From the NCBI RefSeq assembly GCF_002742285.1, contig NZ_MDGM01000015.1, positions 1 to 64,000 of the forward strand: DNA of 64,000 bases, written 5' to 3'. The translations under genes were made by a program, and so were the position numbers. Origin of the DNA: Paramylibacter kogurei. Lineage in GTDB: Bacteria > Pseudomonadota > Alphaproteobacteria > Rhodobacterales > Rhodobacteraceae. The notes under the pieces are model-generated. The model worked only from the letters and a program-made list of their open reading frames with translations. It had not been told where the DNA came from and did not search any database. This document shows, piece by piece, positions 37,791 through 47,359 of the stretch (positions are counted from its first letter, which is position 1; every line of letters starts with the position of its first letter).

Positions 37791-39092
37791 ATGAACTTGA
37801 AAAACACACTGCTCGCCAACGCAGTTGCATTGGGCATGGCCACAGCCGCAACAGCGCAAACAGAAATTTCATGGTGGCACGGCATGGGCGGGTCTTTGGG
37901 AGAGACCGTCAATAAAATCGCATCTGATTTTAACGCAAGCCAGTCAGACTATAAAATCACGCCTGTTTTCAAGGGCACATACGAAGAAACATTGACCGCA
38001 GGCATCGCTGCATTTCGCGCAGGCGAACAGCCAAACATCATGCAGGTGTTTGACGCAGGTGCTGCAACAGTGATCGGCGCCAAAGGTGCGGTTCTGCCAG
38101 TACAAGATTTGTTGGCGGCAAATGATGTGCCATTCAACATCGAAGATTACATCGCAGGTGTGCGTTATTTCTATGCTGATGAAGATGGCAAAATGATCGG
38201 CATGCCGTTCAATTCATCAACGCCAATTCTGTATTACAACACAGAAGCGCTTGAAAAAGCAGGCGTAACAGCGCCAAAAACCTGGGAAGAGTTTCAATCC
38301 GTCACAGCCCCAGCATTGAAAGATGCAGGTTATGTTGCATTGTCTCAATCACACATGCCTTGGATTTTCACAGAGAATTTCTTCTCTCGTCACAACCTAC
38401 CGTTTGCGACAAATAATAACGGTTATGGTGGAACAGACGTGACAATCAACGCCGATGCACCTGAATTGAAAGCACATTTCGAAGCATTCAAAAGCTGGAT
38501 CGACAACGGCTATGCTGGCTTCTTTGGCGCGGCGTGGGATGACAACGCCAAGCCGTTTGAATCTGGTGAAGTTGCCATGTGGCTTGGTTCATCTGGATCA
38601 TTCGGCGGTTTGGTTCAAAAAGCGGATTTTGATTTTTCCGCAACCGTATTGCCATATTGGGAAGGTGTGACCAAAGAGCCAAAACAGACCTTTATCGGTG
38701 GTGCAGCATTGTTCGCAATGGCTGGCAAATCTGACGCAGAAAACAAAGCGACAGCTGAATTTTTCCGCTTCATGACATCACCAGAGGTTCAATATATGTG
38801 GCACAAAGAAACCGGTTATGTGCCAATCACAGAGGCCGCATATGAAATGGCCAAAGCGGATGGTCACTATGATCGTTTTCCAGCCGCTGAAACAGGTATC
38901 CAGCAATTGCAATTGCCAGCTGGCGATTGGACCAAAGGATATCGCATGGGTTTTTACGTACAAATCCGTGACGTGATGAACCGTGAATACACGCGTTACC
39001 TGACAGGTGAAACATCACTGGATGATGCGTTTGGTGCGATCAAATCAGAAGCAGACAAACTGCTTGAACGTTTCGCAAAAACGCAAGGCTAA
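37791..39092 (+). CDS. ugpB: sn-Glycerol-3-phosphate ABC transporter substrate-binding protein
   Basis: 433 aa periplasmic binding protein with a signal peptide ending ATAATAQ. It matches E. coli UgpB along its length: ISWWHGMGGSLGE, FKGTYEETLTAGIAAFR, MPFNSSTPILYYN, GSSGSFGGL, IGGAALFAMAGK, WHKETGYVPIT and a C-terminal LLERFAKTQG. It binds glycerol-3-phosphate and glycerophosphodiesters such as glycerophosphocholine. AGGAATC precedes the ATG. It is the first gene of ugpBAEC and is preceded by possible PhoB boxes. Confidence 0.92.
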   Translation: MNLKNTLLANAVALGMATAATAQTEISWWHGMGGSLGETVNKIASDFNASQSDYKITPVFKGTYEETLTAGIAAFRAGEQPNIMQVFDAGAATVIGAKGAVLPVQDLLAANDVPFNIEDYIAGVRYFYADEDGKMIGMPFNSSTPILYYNTEALEKAGVTAPKTWEEFQSVTAPALKDAGYVALSQSHMPWIFTENFFSRHNLPFATNNNGYGGTDVTINADAPELKAHFEAFKSWIDNGYAGFFGAAWDDNAKPFESGEVAMWLGSSGSFGGLVQKADFDFSATVLPYWEGVTKEPKQTFIGGAALFAMAGKSDAENKATAEFFRFMTSPEVQYMWHKETGYVPITEAAYEMAKADGHYDRFPAAETGIQQLQLPAGDWTKGYRMGFYVQIRDVMNREYTRYLTGETSLDDAFGAIKSEADKLLERFAKTQG

Positions 39093-39112
39093 CGCCCCCA
39101 CAAATCCAACAA

Positions 39113-39132
39113 GCAGCCGCATCTTTGGCTGC
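39113..39132 (+). terminator. Intra-operon hairpin between ugpB and ugpA
   Basis: GCAGCC / GGCTGC, 6-bp stem with an 8-nt loop, followed by CTGTTTT. Such hairpins behind binding-protein genes often stabilise the upstream mRNA or partly terminate, giving more binding protein than permease. The T run is poor, so full termination is unlikely. Confidence 0.5.
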
Positions 39133-39157
39133 CTGTTTTCGTTCAGGAGAATACACA

Positions 39158-40039
39158 TTGAAACGCGCAGGCTTTGCCAACTATTGGCTCCCGATTTTGT
39201 TATTGCTGCCGCAACTGACAATCATCGCAGTTTTCTTTTATTGGCCCGCGTTTAACGCGGTGCAATCATCGTTTTATCTGCAAGACCCATTTGGGTTTGG
39301 TTCTCAATTCGTCGGGTTTGAAAACTACGCCGATCTGTTCGCATCCAAAGAATATGCCAAGGTCGCACGTTTCACATTGCTATTCACATTGTTGGTCACT
39401 GCGACCTCTCTTGCCACTGCGTTATTGTTGGCGGTCAAAGCAGACAAGGTTCTGCGCGGCGCACGTACATATAAAACCTTATTGATGTGGGTCTATGCCG
39501 TGGCACCACCGGTTGCGGGTTTGATGGGTGTGATGTTGTTTGACCAGAACATCGGATCGGTAACCGATCTGTTTGCATGGTTTGGATATGATTATCGTTT
39601 GGGCGTAAATTACTGGGATACAGCATTTGCAATGATCATTGTTTCGGTCTGGATTCAGATCCCCGTGAATTTCATTTTCTTCCTTTCCGGTTTGCAATCA
39701 ATCCCGCAACATGTGCGTGAAGCAGCAATGATTGATAATCCATCTGGCTTTGGCCGTTTTTGGCAGATCACATTTCCACTGCTCGCGCCAACCGCGTTTT
39801 TCTTGCTGATTATCAACATCACATATGCGCTGTTCGATACATTTGGCATCATTGATACGCTGGTCAAAAACAACCCCGCCAGCAACCCGATGACGCTGGT
39901 TTACAAAGTGTTCGTCGATGGTTTCCGAGGCAATGATATGGGTGGTTCATCTGCGCAATCTGTTGTGTTGATGGTGCTTGTTCTTGCGCTCACAATTTTT
40001 CAGTTCCGCCTGTTGGAACGCCGCATTCATTATACGTAA
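39158..40039 (+). CDS. ugpA: sn-Glycerol-3-phosphate ABC transporter permease UgpA
   Basis: 293 aa, six transmembrane helices. The coupling loop EAA motif is REAAMIDNPSGFGRFWQITFPLL. The start is a TTG at 39158 (MKRAGFANYW) with AGGAG seven bases upstream; this gives the length of E. coli UgpA (about 295 aa), while the first ATG in frame (39125) would add a non-conserved tail inside the ugpB-ugpA gap. Confidence 0.92.
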   Translation: MKRAGFANYWLPILLLLPQLTIIAVFFYWPAFNAVQSSFYLQDPFGFGSQFVGFENYADLFASKEYAKVARFTLLFTLLVTATSLATALLLAVKADKVLRGARTYKTLLMWVYAVAPPVAGLMGVMLFDQNIGSVTDLFAWFGYDYRLGVNYWDTAFAMIIVSVWIQIPVNFIFFLSGLQSIPQHVREAAMIDNPSGFGRFWQITFPLLAPTAFFLLIINITYALFDTFGIIDTLVKNNPASNPMTLVYKVFVDGFRGNDMGGSSAQSVVLMVLVLALTIFQFRLLERRIHYT

Positions 40040-40049
40040 GGTGCGCAAA

Positions 40050-40937
40050 ATGACCGATACAACATCTACAACACCGCGCGCGAAAAAACGGTTTCGCTGG
40101 TCTGCGGTTTTTGATCATTCGATCCTAATCCTTGGTTCATTATTCATGTTGCTGCCTGTGTTTTTGGCACTAACAACATCCAGCCATGACAATGTTGAAA
40201 TCCAACGCGAAGGTTTGAAATTCTGGTTTGGCAGTGACATCGACGAAAACTTTGGCAATGCCATGTTTGAAAAAGGTGGCTTTACCAAAACGGTGACAGG
40301 CATGACCATGTTGATGAATTCTTTCATCCTAGGCATTGGCTTTGCCATTGGCAAAATTATCCTCTCGATGATGGCGGCATATGCGATTGTTTATTTCCGT
40401 TTTCGGTTTGCAACTTTCGCATTTTGGATGATCTTCACCACGATTTTGTTGCCCCTAGAGGTGCGCATTTTACCATCCTATGAGGTGATCCAAAGCATTG
40501 GTTTAACCAATAGCTACACCGGCCTGATCGTACCTTTGCTGGCATCCGCCACAGGCACTTTTTTCTTTCGCCAATTTTTCCTGTCCGTCCCCGAAGAATT
40601 GGTCGAGGCCGCACGCATTGATGGCGCGGGACCAGTGAAATTTTTCATCGATATCTTGGTGCCACTATCGCAAACCATGATTGCCGCGATTTTTATCATC
40701 ATGTTTGTATATGGTTGGAACCAATATTTGTGGCCCACTTTGATCACAACGGACGAAGGTCTGTTCACATTGGTGCGCGGCATTCGCCAAATCATCCAAG
40801 CCTATGCCGAAGGCAGCGAAATCCCCGAATATGGTCAGGCCATGGCATTGGCGCTGATCGCAATGTTGCCCCCCGTGGCAATCGTTATTTTCTTCCAGTC
40901 TTGGTTCGTCAAAGGCTTGGTCGAGTCTGATAAATAG
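40050..40937 (+). CDS. ugpE: sn-Glycerol-3-phosphate ABC transporter permease UgpE
   Basis: 295 aa, six transmembrane helices. The EAA loop is VEAARIDGAGPVKFFIDILVPL. Family residues include NSFILGIGFAIGKI, LLPLEVRILPSYEV and LWPTLITTDE. The start follows TAAGGTGCG. It begins 11 bp after ugpA and is followed after 9 bp by ugpC. Slightly longer than E. coli UgpE because of its hydrophilic N terminus. Confidence 0.93.
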   Translation: MTDTTSTTPRAKKRFRWSAVFDHSILILGSLFMLLPVFLALTTSSHDNVEIQREGLKFWFGSDIDENFGNAMFEKGGFTKTVTGMTMLMNSFILGIGFAIGKIILSMMAAYAIVYFRFRFATFAFWMIFTTILLPLEVRILPSYEVIQSIGLTNSYTGLIVPLLASATGTFFFRQFFLSVPEELVEAARIDGAGPVKFFIDILVPLSQTMIAAIFIIMFVYGWNQYLWPTLITTDEGLFTLVRGIRQIIQAYAEGSEIPEYGQAMALALIAMLPPVAIVIFFQSWFVKGLVESDK

Positions 40938-40946
40938 GAAATCAAA

Positions 40947-42002
40947 ATGGCAAACGTAAGCGTTAAAAATATACGCAAAACCTATCCCAATGGAACAGAG
41001 GCCGTGATGCCGTGCAATTTTGATATTGCCGACGGTGAATTGGTGGTTTTGGTTGGGCCTTCTGGCTGTGGTAAATCTACGTTGTTGCGCATGGTCGCAG
41101 GGCTAGAGGATATTACCGATGGCGAATTGCAAATAGGTGATCGTGTGGTCAATGATCTGGACCCAGCCGAACGCGATATCGCGATGGTGTTCCAAAACTA
41201 TGCGCTTTACCCGCATATGAGCGTTTATAAAAACATGGCCTATGGTTTGAAAAACCGTGGTACATCCAAGGAAGATATTGATCACAAGGTGCGCGAAGCA
41301 TCCGCGATGTTAAATCTTGATGATTACCTTGATCGCCGGCCAAGCCAGCTTTCTGGTGGGCAACGCCAGCGTGTGGCGATGGGGCGTGCGATTGTGCGTG
41401 ATCCTGCGCTGTTTTTATTTGATGAACCCCTATCCAATCTGGATGCAAAGCTGCGCAATCAAATGCGGATCGAAATTCGCAACCTGCAACGGCGCCTTGG
41501 CGTCACAGCCATGTATGTAACCCATGATCAGGTCGAGGCGATGACAATGGCCGATCGCATTTTTGTATTGAACGCTGGGCGCATCGAACAGGTGGGCACA
41601 CCATCCGAAATTTATCGCACACCTGCATCCACATTTGTCGCAAGCTTCATGGGTGCACCGCCAATGAACCTGTTACCCGCGACATACAATGGAAATGGCA
41701 GTGTGCATTTGAACGGTGAAACCAGCCTGAAAGTTGACGCACCCAAAGATCACATAGGTGATATTCAACTGGGCATTCGCCCCGAAGAGGTGAAATTGGC
41801 AACAGGTAAATCTGCAACGCCGTTCAAACTTGAATTGATCGAAGAACTGGGCGCAAGCCGTCTGTTGCATGGTAAACTGGCAGGGCATGATTTTACGGTC
41901 AATGCGCCAAATAATGATGCGCCACTTGCGGATAATCTGATGTTGGATATCCCATCTGATGCTTTGCACATGTTTGATCATGAAACAGGAAAACGGCTAT
42001 GA
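40947..42002 (+). CDS. ugpC: sn-Glycerol-3-phosphate ABC transporter ATP-binding protein UgpC
   Basis: 351 aa. Walker [10 protein letters not shown] (about residues 36-44), Q-loop [10 protein letters not shown], signature LSGGQRQR, Walker [13 protein letters not shown], switch His in YVTHDQ, then a C-terminal MalK-type TOBE regulatory domain with LGIRPEEV. The alternative label AglK or MsmK is disfavoured by the UgpB partner. Its stop overlaps the start of the next gene (ATGA). Confidence 0.93.
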   Translation: MANVSVKNIRKTYPNGTEAVMPCNFDIADGELVVLVGPSGCGKSTLLRMVAGLEDITDGELQIGDRVVNDLDPAERDIAMVFQNYALYPHMSVYKNMAYGLKNRGTSKEDIDHKVREASAMLNLDDYLDRRPSQLSGGQRQRVAMGRAIVRDPALFLFDEPLSNLDAKLRNQMRIEIRNLQRRLGVTAMYVTHDQVEAMTMADRIFVLNAGRIEQVGTPSEIYRTPASTFVASFMGAPPMNLLPATYNGNGSVHLNGETSLKVDAPKDHIGDIQLGIRPEEVKLATGKSATPFKLELIEELGASRLLHGKLAGHDFTVNAPNNDAPLADNLMLDIPSDALHMFDHETGKRL

Positions 42003-42997
42003 CAAATTTGGTTGACCACCTGCCATTGGCAAGTGCAGCCATGCGCAAACGCATCGTCACCGTTGAACGAAATGCATCTGAACACCGCGCGATCATGAAA
42101 GTTTTTCCAGCAATGCATTTGTTGGAAACAGGTGGGAAATCGGAAACGTCAGAGCTTTCTAAATCATTCAACGTGGTTGCCTGGAATTTGGAACGTTGTT
42201 TGTTCCCAGAGGATAGTGTTGCACATCTGGCATCCCTGAAACCTGATGTGATTTTGTTGTCTGAAATGGACAGCGGCATGTCACGCACAGCACAGCGCAA
42301 CACAACCGCAGAAATGGCGGCGGCGGCGGGTATGTCTTACCTGTACGGTGTTGAATTTTTTGAACTCGATTTAGGCGGCCCAACCGAGCGTAAATTCTGC
42401 AAAGACGATTTTAATGCGTCTGGTTGGCACGGGAACGGGATGCTGACATCTGTCAAACCAAAGGATGCGGTATTGATCCGCCTTGACGATCATGGCCATT
42501 GGTTTGCACCTGATGAAAATGCGGGCGACAATCAACAACCACGTGTGGGCGGGCGCATGGCCGTGGCCGCGATCATCCCAACATCGGGGGGTGATGTTTG
42601 TTTCGTTTCCACCCATTTAGAAAGCAATGCAACCGTTGAACATCGCCACAAACAGTTTGTTGTTTTGCTTGATGCCATTGAAGATTTTGCACCGAACCTG
42701 CCTGTTGTGATTGGTGGTGATTTGAACACTGGCAACCATTTGGATGACGCCGATTGGCGCCGTGAAACCCTGTTCGAATATGCGCGTTCTCGCGGTTATG
42801 ATTGGGAAACAAATGCCGATGGCATGACAACCCAAGCCAGCCTGATCACACCCCATCTTGATCGCAAAATGAAACTGGATTGGTTTTGTACGCGTGGATT
42901 ATCAGGATCAAACGCACGGATTGTGAATGCAACCAATGACAGCGGAACACCGCTATCCGACCATCACGCCGTCTGTGCCAAGTTTTCAGTAAAATAA
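41999..42997 (+). CDS. Endonuclease/exonuclease/phosphatase (EEP) family hydrolase
   Basis: 332 aa. EEP signature residues run in order: NVVAWNLER (Asn), LLSEMDSGM (metal Glu), FVSTHLES (His), [11 protein letters not shown] (Asp-x-Asn), LDWFCTRG and [11 protein letters not shown] (Asp-His at the C terminus). This fold cleaves phosphodiester or phosphate bonds in nucleic acids, lipids or small molecules. No signal peptide. It is translationally coupled to ugpC, in the place where E. coli has the glycerophosphodiesterase UgpQ, so I infer that it cleaves imported glycerophosphodiesters. Confidence 0.87.
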   Translation: MTNLVDHLPLASAAMRKRIVTVERNASEHRAIMKVFPAMHLLETGGKSETSELSKSFNVVAWNLERCLFPEDSVAHLASLKPDVILLSEMDSGMSRTAQRNTTAEMAAAAGMSYLYGVEFFELDLGGPTERKFCKDDFNASGWHGNGMLTSVKPKDAVLIRLDDHGHWFAPDENAGDNQQPRVGGRMAVAAIIPTSGGDVCFVSTHLESNATVEHRHKQFVVLLDAIEDFAPNLPVVIGGDLNTGNHLDDADWRRETLFEYARSRGYDWETNADGMTTQASLITPHLDRKMKLDWFCTRGLSGSNARIVNATNDSGTPLSDHHAVCAKFSVK

Positions 42998-43024
42998 AAA
43001 AGGGGCGCAAAACCATGCGCCCCT
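42990..43024 (-). terminator. Terminator between ugp operon and peroxiredoxin gene
   Basis: AGGGGCGCA / TGCGCCCCT, 9-bp perfect stem with a 6-nt loop. On the minus strand it is followed by TTTTTATTTT, a good rho-independent terminator for the peroxiredoxin gene. In the plus direction the tail is only ATATACTTT, so it may act weakly for the ugp operon. Confidence 0.85.
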
Positions 43025-43043
43025 ATATACTTTGATCGATGAT

Positions 43044-43697
43044 TTATGATGGCAACGATGTTTTGCGCAAATAGGGTAGAACCGTTTCAAATTCACCAAA
43101 CTTAGCTTTTGCATCATCATTGTTCACGGCTGGTGGGATAATCACATCTTCGCCGCTGACCCAGTTTGCGGGTGTTGCAACGCCATGTTTGCTCGACGCT
43201 TGCAACGCATCAAGAGCACGTAGGATTTCTGCAAAATTTCGCCCAACGGTCATTGGGTAAGTCATCGACAATTTCAATTGTTTATCGGGGCCAATGATGA
43301 AAACCGAACGCACGGTTGCGCTGTCTGCTGGTGTGCGGCCATCGGGCAAATATGCCTCTGCTGGGAGCATATCAAATGCTTTGGACACTTCTAAACCTTC
43401 GTCCGCGATGATCGGGAAACCAGCGGTCGCACCCGATACCTTTTCAATGTCCACTTTCCATTTTTTATGATCGGACACGCCATCGACGGAAACACCCATC
43501 ACCTTGGTTCCGCGTTTTTCCCATTCATCGGCAAGCTGTGCAACGGCACCAAATTCGGTTGTGCAAACGGGTGTGAAATCTTTGGGGTGGGAAAACAAAA
43601 TGGCCCAGCTATCCCCGATCCAGTCGTGGAATTTTACGGTGCCAGTATCGGTTTCAGCGGTGAAATTTGGAACAACGTCGTTAATGCGCAATGACAT
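43044..43697 (-). CDS. 1-Cys peroxiredoxin (Prx6 type)
   Basis: 217 aa. The peroxidatic Cys is in FTPVCTTEFG (about residue 45), with HPKDFTPVC upstream and the catalytic Arg in RSVFIIGPD. No resolving Cys follows in the usual place, and the long C-terminal domain (SGEDVIIPPAVNN) marks the Prx6 group, which reduces hydrogen and organic peroxides. ACAGGAG precedes the ATG. Confidence 0.94.
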   Translation of the reverse strand: MSLRINDVVPNFTAETDTGTVKFHDWIGDSWAILFSHPKDFTPVCTTEFGAVAQLADEWEKRGTKVMGVSVDGVSDHKKWKVDIEKVSGATAGFPIIADEGLEVSKAFDMLPAEAYLPDGRTPADSATVRSVFIIGPDKQLKLSMTYPMTVGRNFAEILRALDALQASSKHGVATPANWVSGEDVIIPPAVNNDDAKAKFGEFETVLPYLRKTSLPS

Positions 43698-43765
43698 AGA
43701 AGACTCCTGTTATGTGGTTGCAATGTGAATTTCGACTCAGAGGGTGGTACAAATCACCCCTAACT

Positions 43766-44512
43766 TCAAGCGCCCATTATTCCACGCCGGATCAAGTTGA
43801 TCCCAAGCAGAAGGAAGGCAAACAAAAAAGCCTTCATAAATTGTGCCGTATCCATGCGTTTGCGAATACGTTCGCCAAAATACATGCCAACGAATGTGGG
43901 GATCAGCAATCCAATGCCAAGTATCGCGATCTGAAACGTCAATTCACCCGTCACAATAAACCCAGCCATCAAAAATATGGATTGGACGGAAAACATAACA
44001 CCCAGCGTTTGAATCATGACATCACGCTCAAGTCGCAACGCCATCAGATAAACCGCCAATGGTGGACCCCAAATCGCCGTAAGCCCACCTAAAATCCCGC
44101 TTCCGATTCCAGCGCCAATTTGTGCGGGCACTTCCAATTTCGCAGTAAGCCTTGGGATCGCACCATAAAGGCTTGTCACAGCAAAAAGCACCATCGCCGC
44201 CCCGACACACGTTTGCAACAACGCCAATGGAACTTTGGCACCAATCAGGGACACCAAGAATATTCCAGCACATGCGAATGTAGCGAAATATTTGTGGCGC
44301 ATTAATATCTCCCACATCGACCCGCCAACAGATGCCTGACGAAAGTTCGATGCCATGATTGCAATTAAAATCATCGCAACCGCAGCACGAGGTTCATAAA
44401 AAAACGTCAACAACCCAACCAACAGCGCGGGAAATCCAATTCCCAACGCGCCTTTGACAATGCCACCGAATAGAAATATTGCTGTAAGCAACCCGATCTC
44501 TGACAGTTCCAA
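43766..44512 (-). CDS. TauE/SafE family membrane permease
   Basis: 248 aa with about eight transmembrane segments. The repeat motif GGIVKGALGIGFPALLVGLL near the N terminus and GILGGLTAIWGPPLAVYLM in the second half are typical of TauE/SafE (sulfite or organosulfonate export, also called UPF0721). The start is TTG at 44512 with GAGGG upstream. Substrate unknown. Confidence 0.88.
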   Translation of the reverse strand: MELSEIGLLTAIFLFGGIVKGALGIGFPALLVGLLTFFYEPRAAVAMILIAIMASNFRQASVGGSMWEILMRHKYFATFACAGIFLVSLIGAKVPLALLQTCVGAAMVLFAVTSLYGAIPRLTAKLEVPAQIGAGIGSGILGGLTAIWGPPLAVYLMALRLERDVMIQTLGVMFSVQSIFLMAGFIVTGELTFQIAILGIGLLIPTFVGMYFGERIRKRMDTAQFMKAFLFAFLLLGINLIRRGIMGA

Positions 44513-44622
44513 TTTTCCCTCGTACGGTTTCGATTTCCCAAATGTCGTAAAATCGATGTTGCGTTACCTTAACAGCGGTGTAACTGTCCCCCACAAACAA
44601 GTCCAATCGATATAGGTGTCAT

Positions 44623-46056
44623 ATGCTTGATAAACGCGAATTTTACATCAATGGTAAATGGGTTAAACCCGCCAAAGCCAATGATTTTGAGGTCATCAAC
44701 CCCGCCACCGAAGAACCCTTTGCGGTGATCTCTCTCGGTGGTCAGGCGGATACTGACGCTGCCGTTGCGGCCGCACGCAATGCGTTTACAACTTGGTCAG
44801 TGACATCAAAACAAACGCGTATTGATTTGCTTCAATCAATCTATGACGAATATAAACGCCGTGCAGATGACATGGCCGAGGCGATCAGCAATGAAATGGG
44901 CGCACCCATCACATTGTCACAAACTCAACAATTCACCACCGGCATCAGCCACATCAAAAAATTCATCAAGGCGTTGCAAGAATTCGAATTCGAACACCCC
45001 ATTGATGGGCACCCAACGGAAATGATCCTTCACGAACCCATTGGCGTTTGTGGGTTGATCACGCCTTGGAACTGGCCGATGAACCAAATCTGTCTCAAGG
45101 TTATTCCCGCGATCGCAGTTGGCTCCACCACCATTCTTAAACCATCAGAGGTTTCACCACTTTCCGCACATGTGTTTTCCGAAATCATGGATACGGCAGG
45201 CTGCCCCGCCGGTGTTTACAACTACCTAAACGGTGATGGCGTTGGTGTTGGCACACAGCTTTCATCGCACAAAGATGTCGATATGATTTCATTCACGGGT
45301 TCAACACGTGCTGGCACCGCAATCACCAAGGCCGCGGCAGATACCGTTAAACGCGTCACACTCGAATTGGGTGGTAAGGGTGCGAATGTGGTTTACGCTG
45401 ATGCGGATGAAAACGCGGTGAAACGGGGCACACAACATGTGTTCAACAACACAGGTCAATCCTGTAACGCGCCAACACGCATGTTGGTGGAACGTTCCAT
45501 TTATGACAACGCCGTTGAAATTGCCGCAGAGACTGCAAAAAATCATCCCGTTGGAAATCCAGCGGAAGAAGGCCCGCATATGGGCCCATTGGTTTCCGAG
45601 GCACAATTTAACAAGGTGCAAGGTTTGATCGAGGTTGGCATCAAAGAGGGTGCACGCCTTGTCGCGGGTGGTCTTGGCCGCCCCGAGGGCATCAACAAAG
45701 GTTTCTTTGCACGCCCAACCGTTTTCGCCGATGTTGATAATTCCATGCAGATTGCCCAAGAAGAAATCTTTGGCCCGGTCATGGTGATGATCCCGTTTGA
45801 TGACGAAGAACAAGCCATGCAAATCGCCAATGACACGCCATATGGTTTGACCAACTATGTCCAAACCCAAGACCCAGAAAAAGCAAAACGCGCGGCACGT
45901 GCCATGCGTTCTGGTATGATCCGCATGAATGGCGATGGTGGCGCTGCGGCCTCTCCGTTTGGTGGATACAAACAATCGGGTAACGGGCGCGAAGGCGGAA
46001 AATGGGGATTGGAAGATTTCCTAGAAGTCAAGCACGTCACGGGCTGGAACGCTTGA
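44623..46056 (+). CDS. NAD(P)-dependent aldehyde dehydrogenase
   Basis: 477 aa. Nucleotide-binding and catalytic residues: TPWNWPMNQ (catalytic Asn), FTGSTRAGTAI, LELGGKGANVV (general-base Glu), NNTGQSCNAPTRML (nucleophilic Cys), EEIFGPVMVMIPF and SPFGGYKQSGNGREGGKWGLE. It oxidises an aldehyde to the carboxylate; the specific substrate cannot be told from sequence. AGGTG precedes the ATG and a terminator follows. Confidence 0.94.
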   Translation: MLDKREFYINGKWVKPAKANDFEVINPATEEPFAVISLGGQADTDAAVAAARNAFTTWSVTSKQTRIDLLQSIYDEYKRRADDMAEAISNEMGAPITLSQTQQFTTGISHIKKFIKALQEFEFEHPIDGHPTEMILHEPIGVCGLITPWNWPMNQICLKVIPAIAVGSTTILKPSEVSPLSAHVFSEIMDTAGCPAGVYNYLNGDGVGVGTQLSSHKDVDMISFTGSTRAGTAITKAAADTVKRVTLELGGKGANVVYADADENAVKRGTQHVFNNTGQSCNAPTRMLVERSIYDNAVEIAAETAKNHPVGNPAEEGPHMGPLVSEAQFNKVQGLIEVGIKEGARLVAGGLGRPEGINKGFFARPTVFADVDNSMQIAQEEIFGPVMVMIPFDDEEQAMQIANDTPYGLTNYVQTQDPEKAKRAARAMRSGMIRMNGDGGAAASPFGGYKQSGNGREGGKWGLEDFLEVKHVTGWNA

Positions 46057-46081
46057 ATTTCATTGCGATAACGAACATATT

Positions 46082-46107
46082 AACACCGTCCCAAGGGGCG
46101 GTGTTTT
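46082..46107 (+). terminator. Rho-independent terminator of the aldehyde dehydrogenase gene
   Basis: AACACCG / CGGTGTT with a further CC/GG-rich inner part, followed by TTTTC. It lies just before the ribosome site of the next gene. Confidence 0.8.
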
Positions 46108-46126
46108 CATTTAAAGGAGTCTCTAA

Positions 46127-47305
46127 ATGTTTTTACGATCCACTTTAATTTCACTCTCGCTTCTTGCCATGCCCAGCATCGCATTTGCCAAAACGCCCTG
46201 TGGTGGCAATTTCAACAGCTTCATCAATGGCGTCAAATCAGAGGCCGCCAAAAAGGGGCATTCCAAATCAGAATTGGATAAATTCTTCGCCAATGTGCGC
46301 CAAGATAAAAAGGTTCTGCAACAGGACCGATCACAGGCTGTGTTTCGCCAAAACTTTAGCCAATTCGCAGGCCGCGTTGTCAGCTCAAATCGGTTAAAGG
46401 TTGGCGCATCTAAACGCAAACAATACGCCAGCTCATTTAAATCAGCACAGTCAAACTTTGGCGTTCCTTCATCTGTTCTGCTCGCCTTTTGGGCGATGGA
46501 AACAGATTTTGGTGCAAACCAAGGTAACTTCAACACATTGAACGCGCTCGCCACACTCGCACATGATTGTCGCCGCCCACACCTGTTTCGCCCGCAAATT
46601 TTCGCCACGATCGAGCTTTGGAAAAAAGGTACATTTAATCCTGCAACCAGCAAGGGCGCATGGGCCGGTGAAATCGGCATGGTGCAAATGTTACCAGAAG
46701 ACGTGCTTTACCGTGGCGTCGATGGTGATGGCGATGGCAAGGTGAACCTTGTGTCATCTGCACCAGATGCGATCCTTACTTCCGCCAAAGTATTGTCCAG
46801 CCACGGTTGGAAATCAGGGCAACCTTGGATGGTTGAAGTCTCTGTTCCGCAAAACCTAGATTGGGCGAAAACGGGCTTGGGTAAACCGCAATCCGTATCC
46901 AGTTGGTCATCAATGGGCGTGAAAGCGCGGGGGAAAATGCCATCTGGAAAATACCAAGCATCCCTCTTGTTGCCAGAGGGTCGCAAAGGTCCTGCATTCC
47001 TTGTGTTCCCAAATTTCGACGTTTATTTCAAATGGAACAAATCACTGGTGAATGTGACATCCGCCGCCTATTTCGCAATGCGCCTTGCCGGTGCACCACC
47101 GTTTAACAAAGGCAACCCAGACAAAGCGCTGAGCACCAATCAAATGGTCGCATTGCAGAAAAAACTGAAATCACGCGGTCACGATGTTGGCCGTGTGGAT
47201 GGCATTCTTGGTGCAAAAACACGCACCGCTGTGCAAAAAGAACAAGCCCGCGTTGGCCTACCTGCGGATGCATGGCCGACAACTGCACTGTTAAACAAAA
47301 TCTAA
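46127..47305 (+). CDS. Lytic murein transglycosylase (MltB type) with peptidoglycan-binding domain
   Basis: 392 aa. A signal peptide (residues about 1-21, ending SIAFAK) is followed by an SLT_2/MltB domain with the catalytic Glu in LLAFWAMETDFGAN, CRRPHLFRPQI and GEIGMVQMLPEDVLYRGVDGD, and then a C-terminal PG_binding_1 domain (LSTNQMVALQKKL, VDGILGAKTRTAV). It cleaves glycan strands to 1,6-anhydromuropeptides in the periplasm. No lipobox Cys at the signal cleavage site, so it should be soluble. AAAGGAG precedes the ATG. Confidence 0.93.
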   Translation: MFLRSTLISLSLLAMPSIAFAKTPCGGNFNSFINGVKSEAAKKGHSKSELDKFFANVRQDKKVLQQDRSQAVFRQNFSQFAGRVVSSNRLKVGASKRKQYASSFKSAQSNFGVPSSVLLAFWAMETDFGANQGNFNTLNALATLAHDCRRPHLFRPQIFATIELWKKGTFNPATSKGAWAGEIGMVQMLPEDVLYRGVDGDGDGKVNLVSSAPDAILTSAKVLSSHGWKSGQPWMVEVSVPQNLDWAKTGLGKPQSVSSWSSMGVKARGKMPSGKYQASLLLPEGRKGPAFLVFPNFDVYFKWNKSLVNVTSAAYFAMRLAGAPPFNKGNPDKALSTNQMVALQKKLKSRGHDVGRVDGILGAKTRTAVQKEQARVGLPADAWPTTALLNKI

Positions 47306-47315
47306 TCCATTTTGT

Positions 47316-47358
47316 AAAAATATCCTCGCCGAAGGCATAAAATCATTTGCCTTTGGCG
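47316..47358 (-). terminator. Terminator of smc built from the dispersed element (copy 2)
   Basis: On the minus strand an 11-bp stem pairs 47327-47337 with 47348-47358 (CGCCGAAGGCA / TGCCTTTGGCG, one G-T), with a 10-nt loop, then AGGATATTTTTAC. It starts one base after the smc stop. The left arm is the same 22-bp element as at 6535-6556. Confidence 0.7.
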
Positions 47359-47359
47359 A

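Noticed and set aside
37791..42002. Assignment of the ABC operon as alpha-glucoside or maltose uptake (agl/mal type).
   Set aside because: The binding protein matches UgpB along its length (SSTPILYYN, WHKETGYVPIT, IGGAALF), and no glycosidase is nearby; glycerol-3-phosphate uptake fits better.
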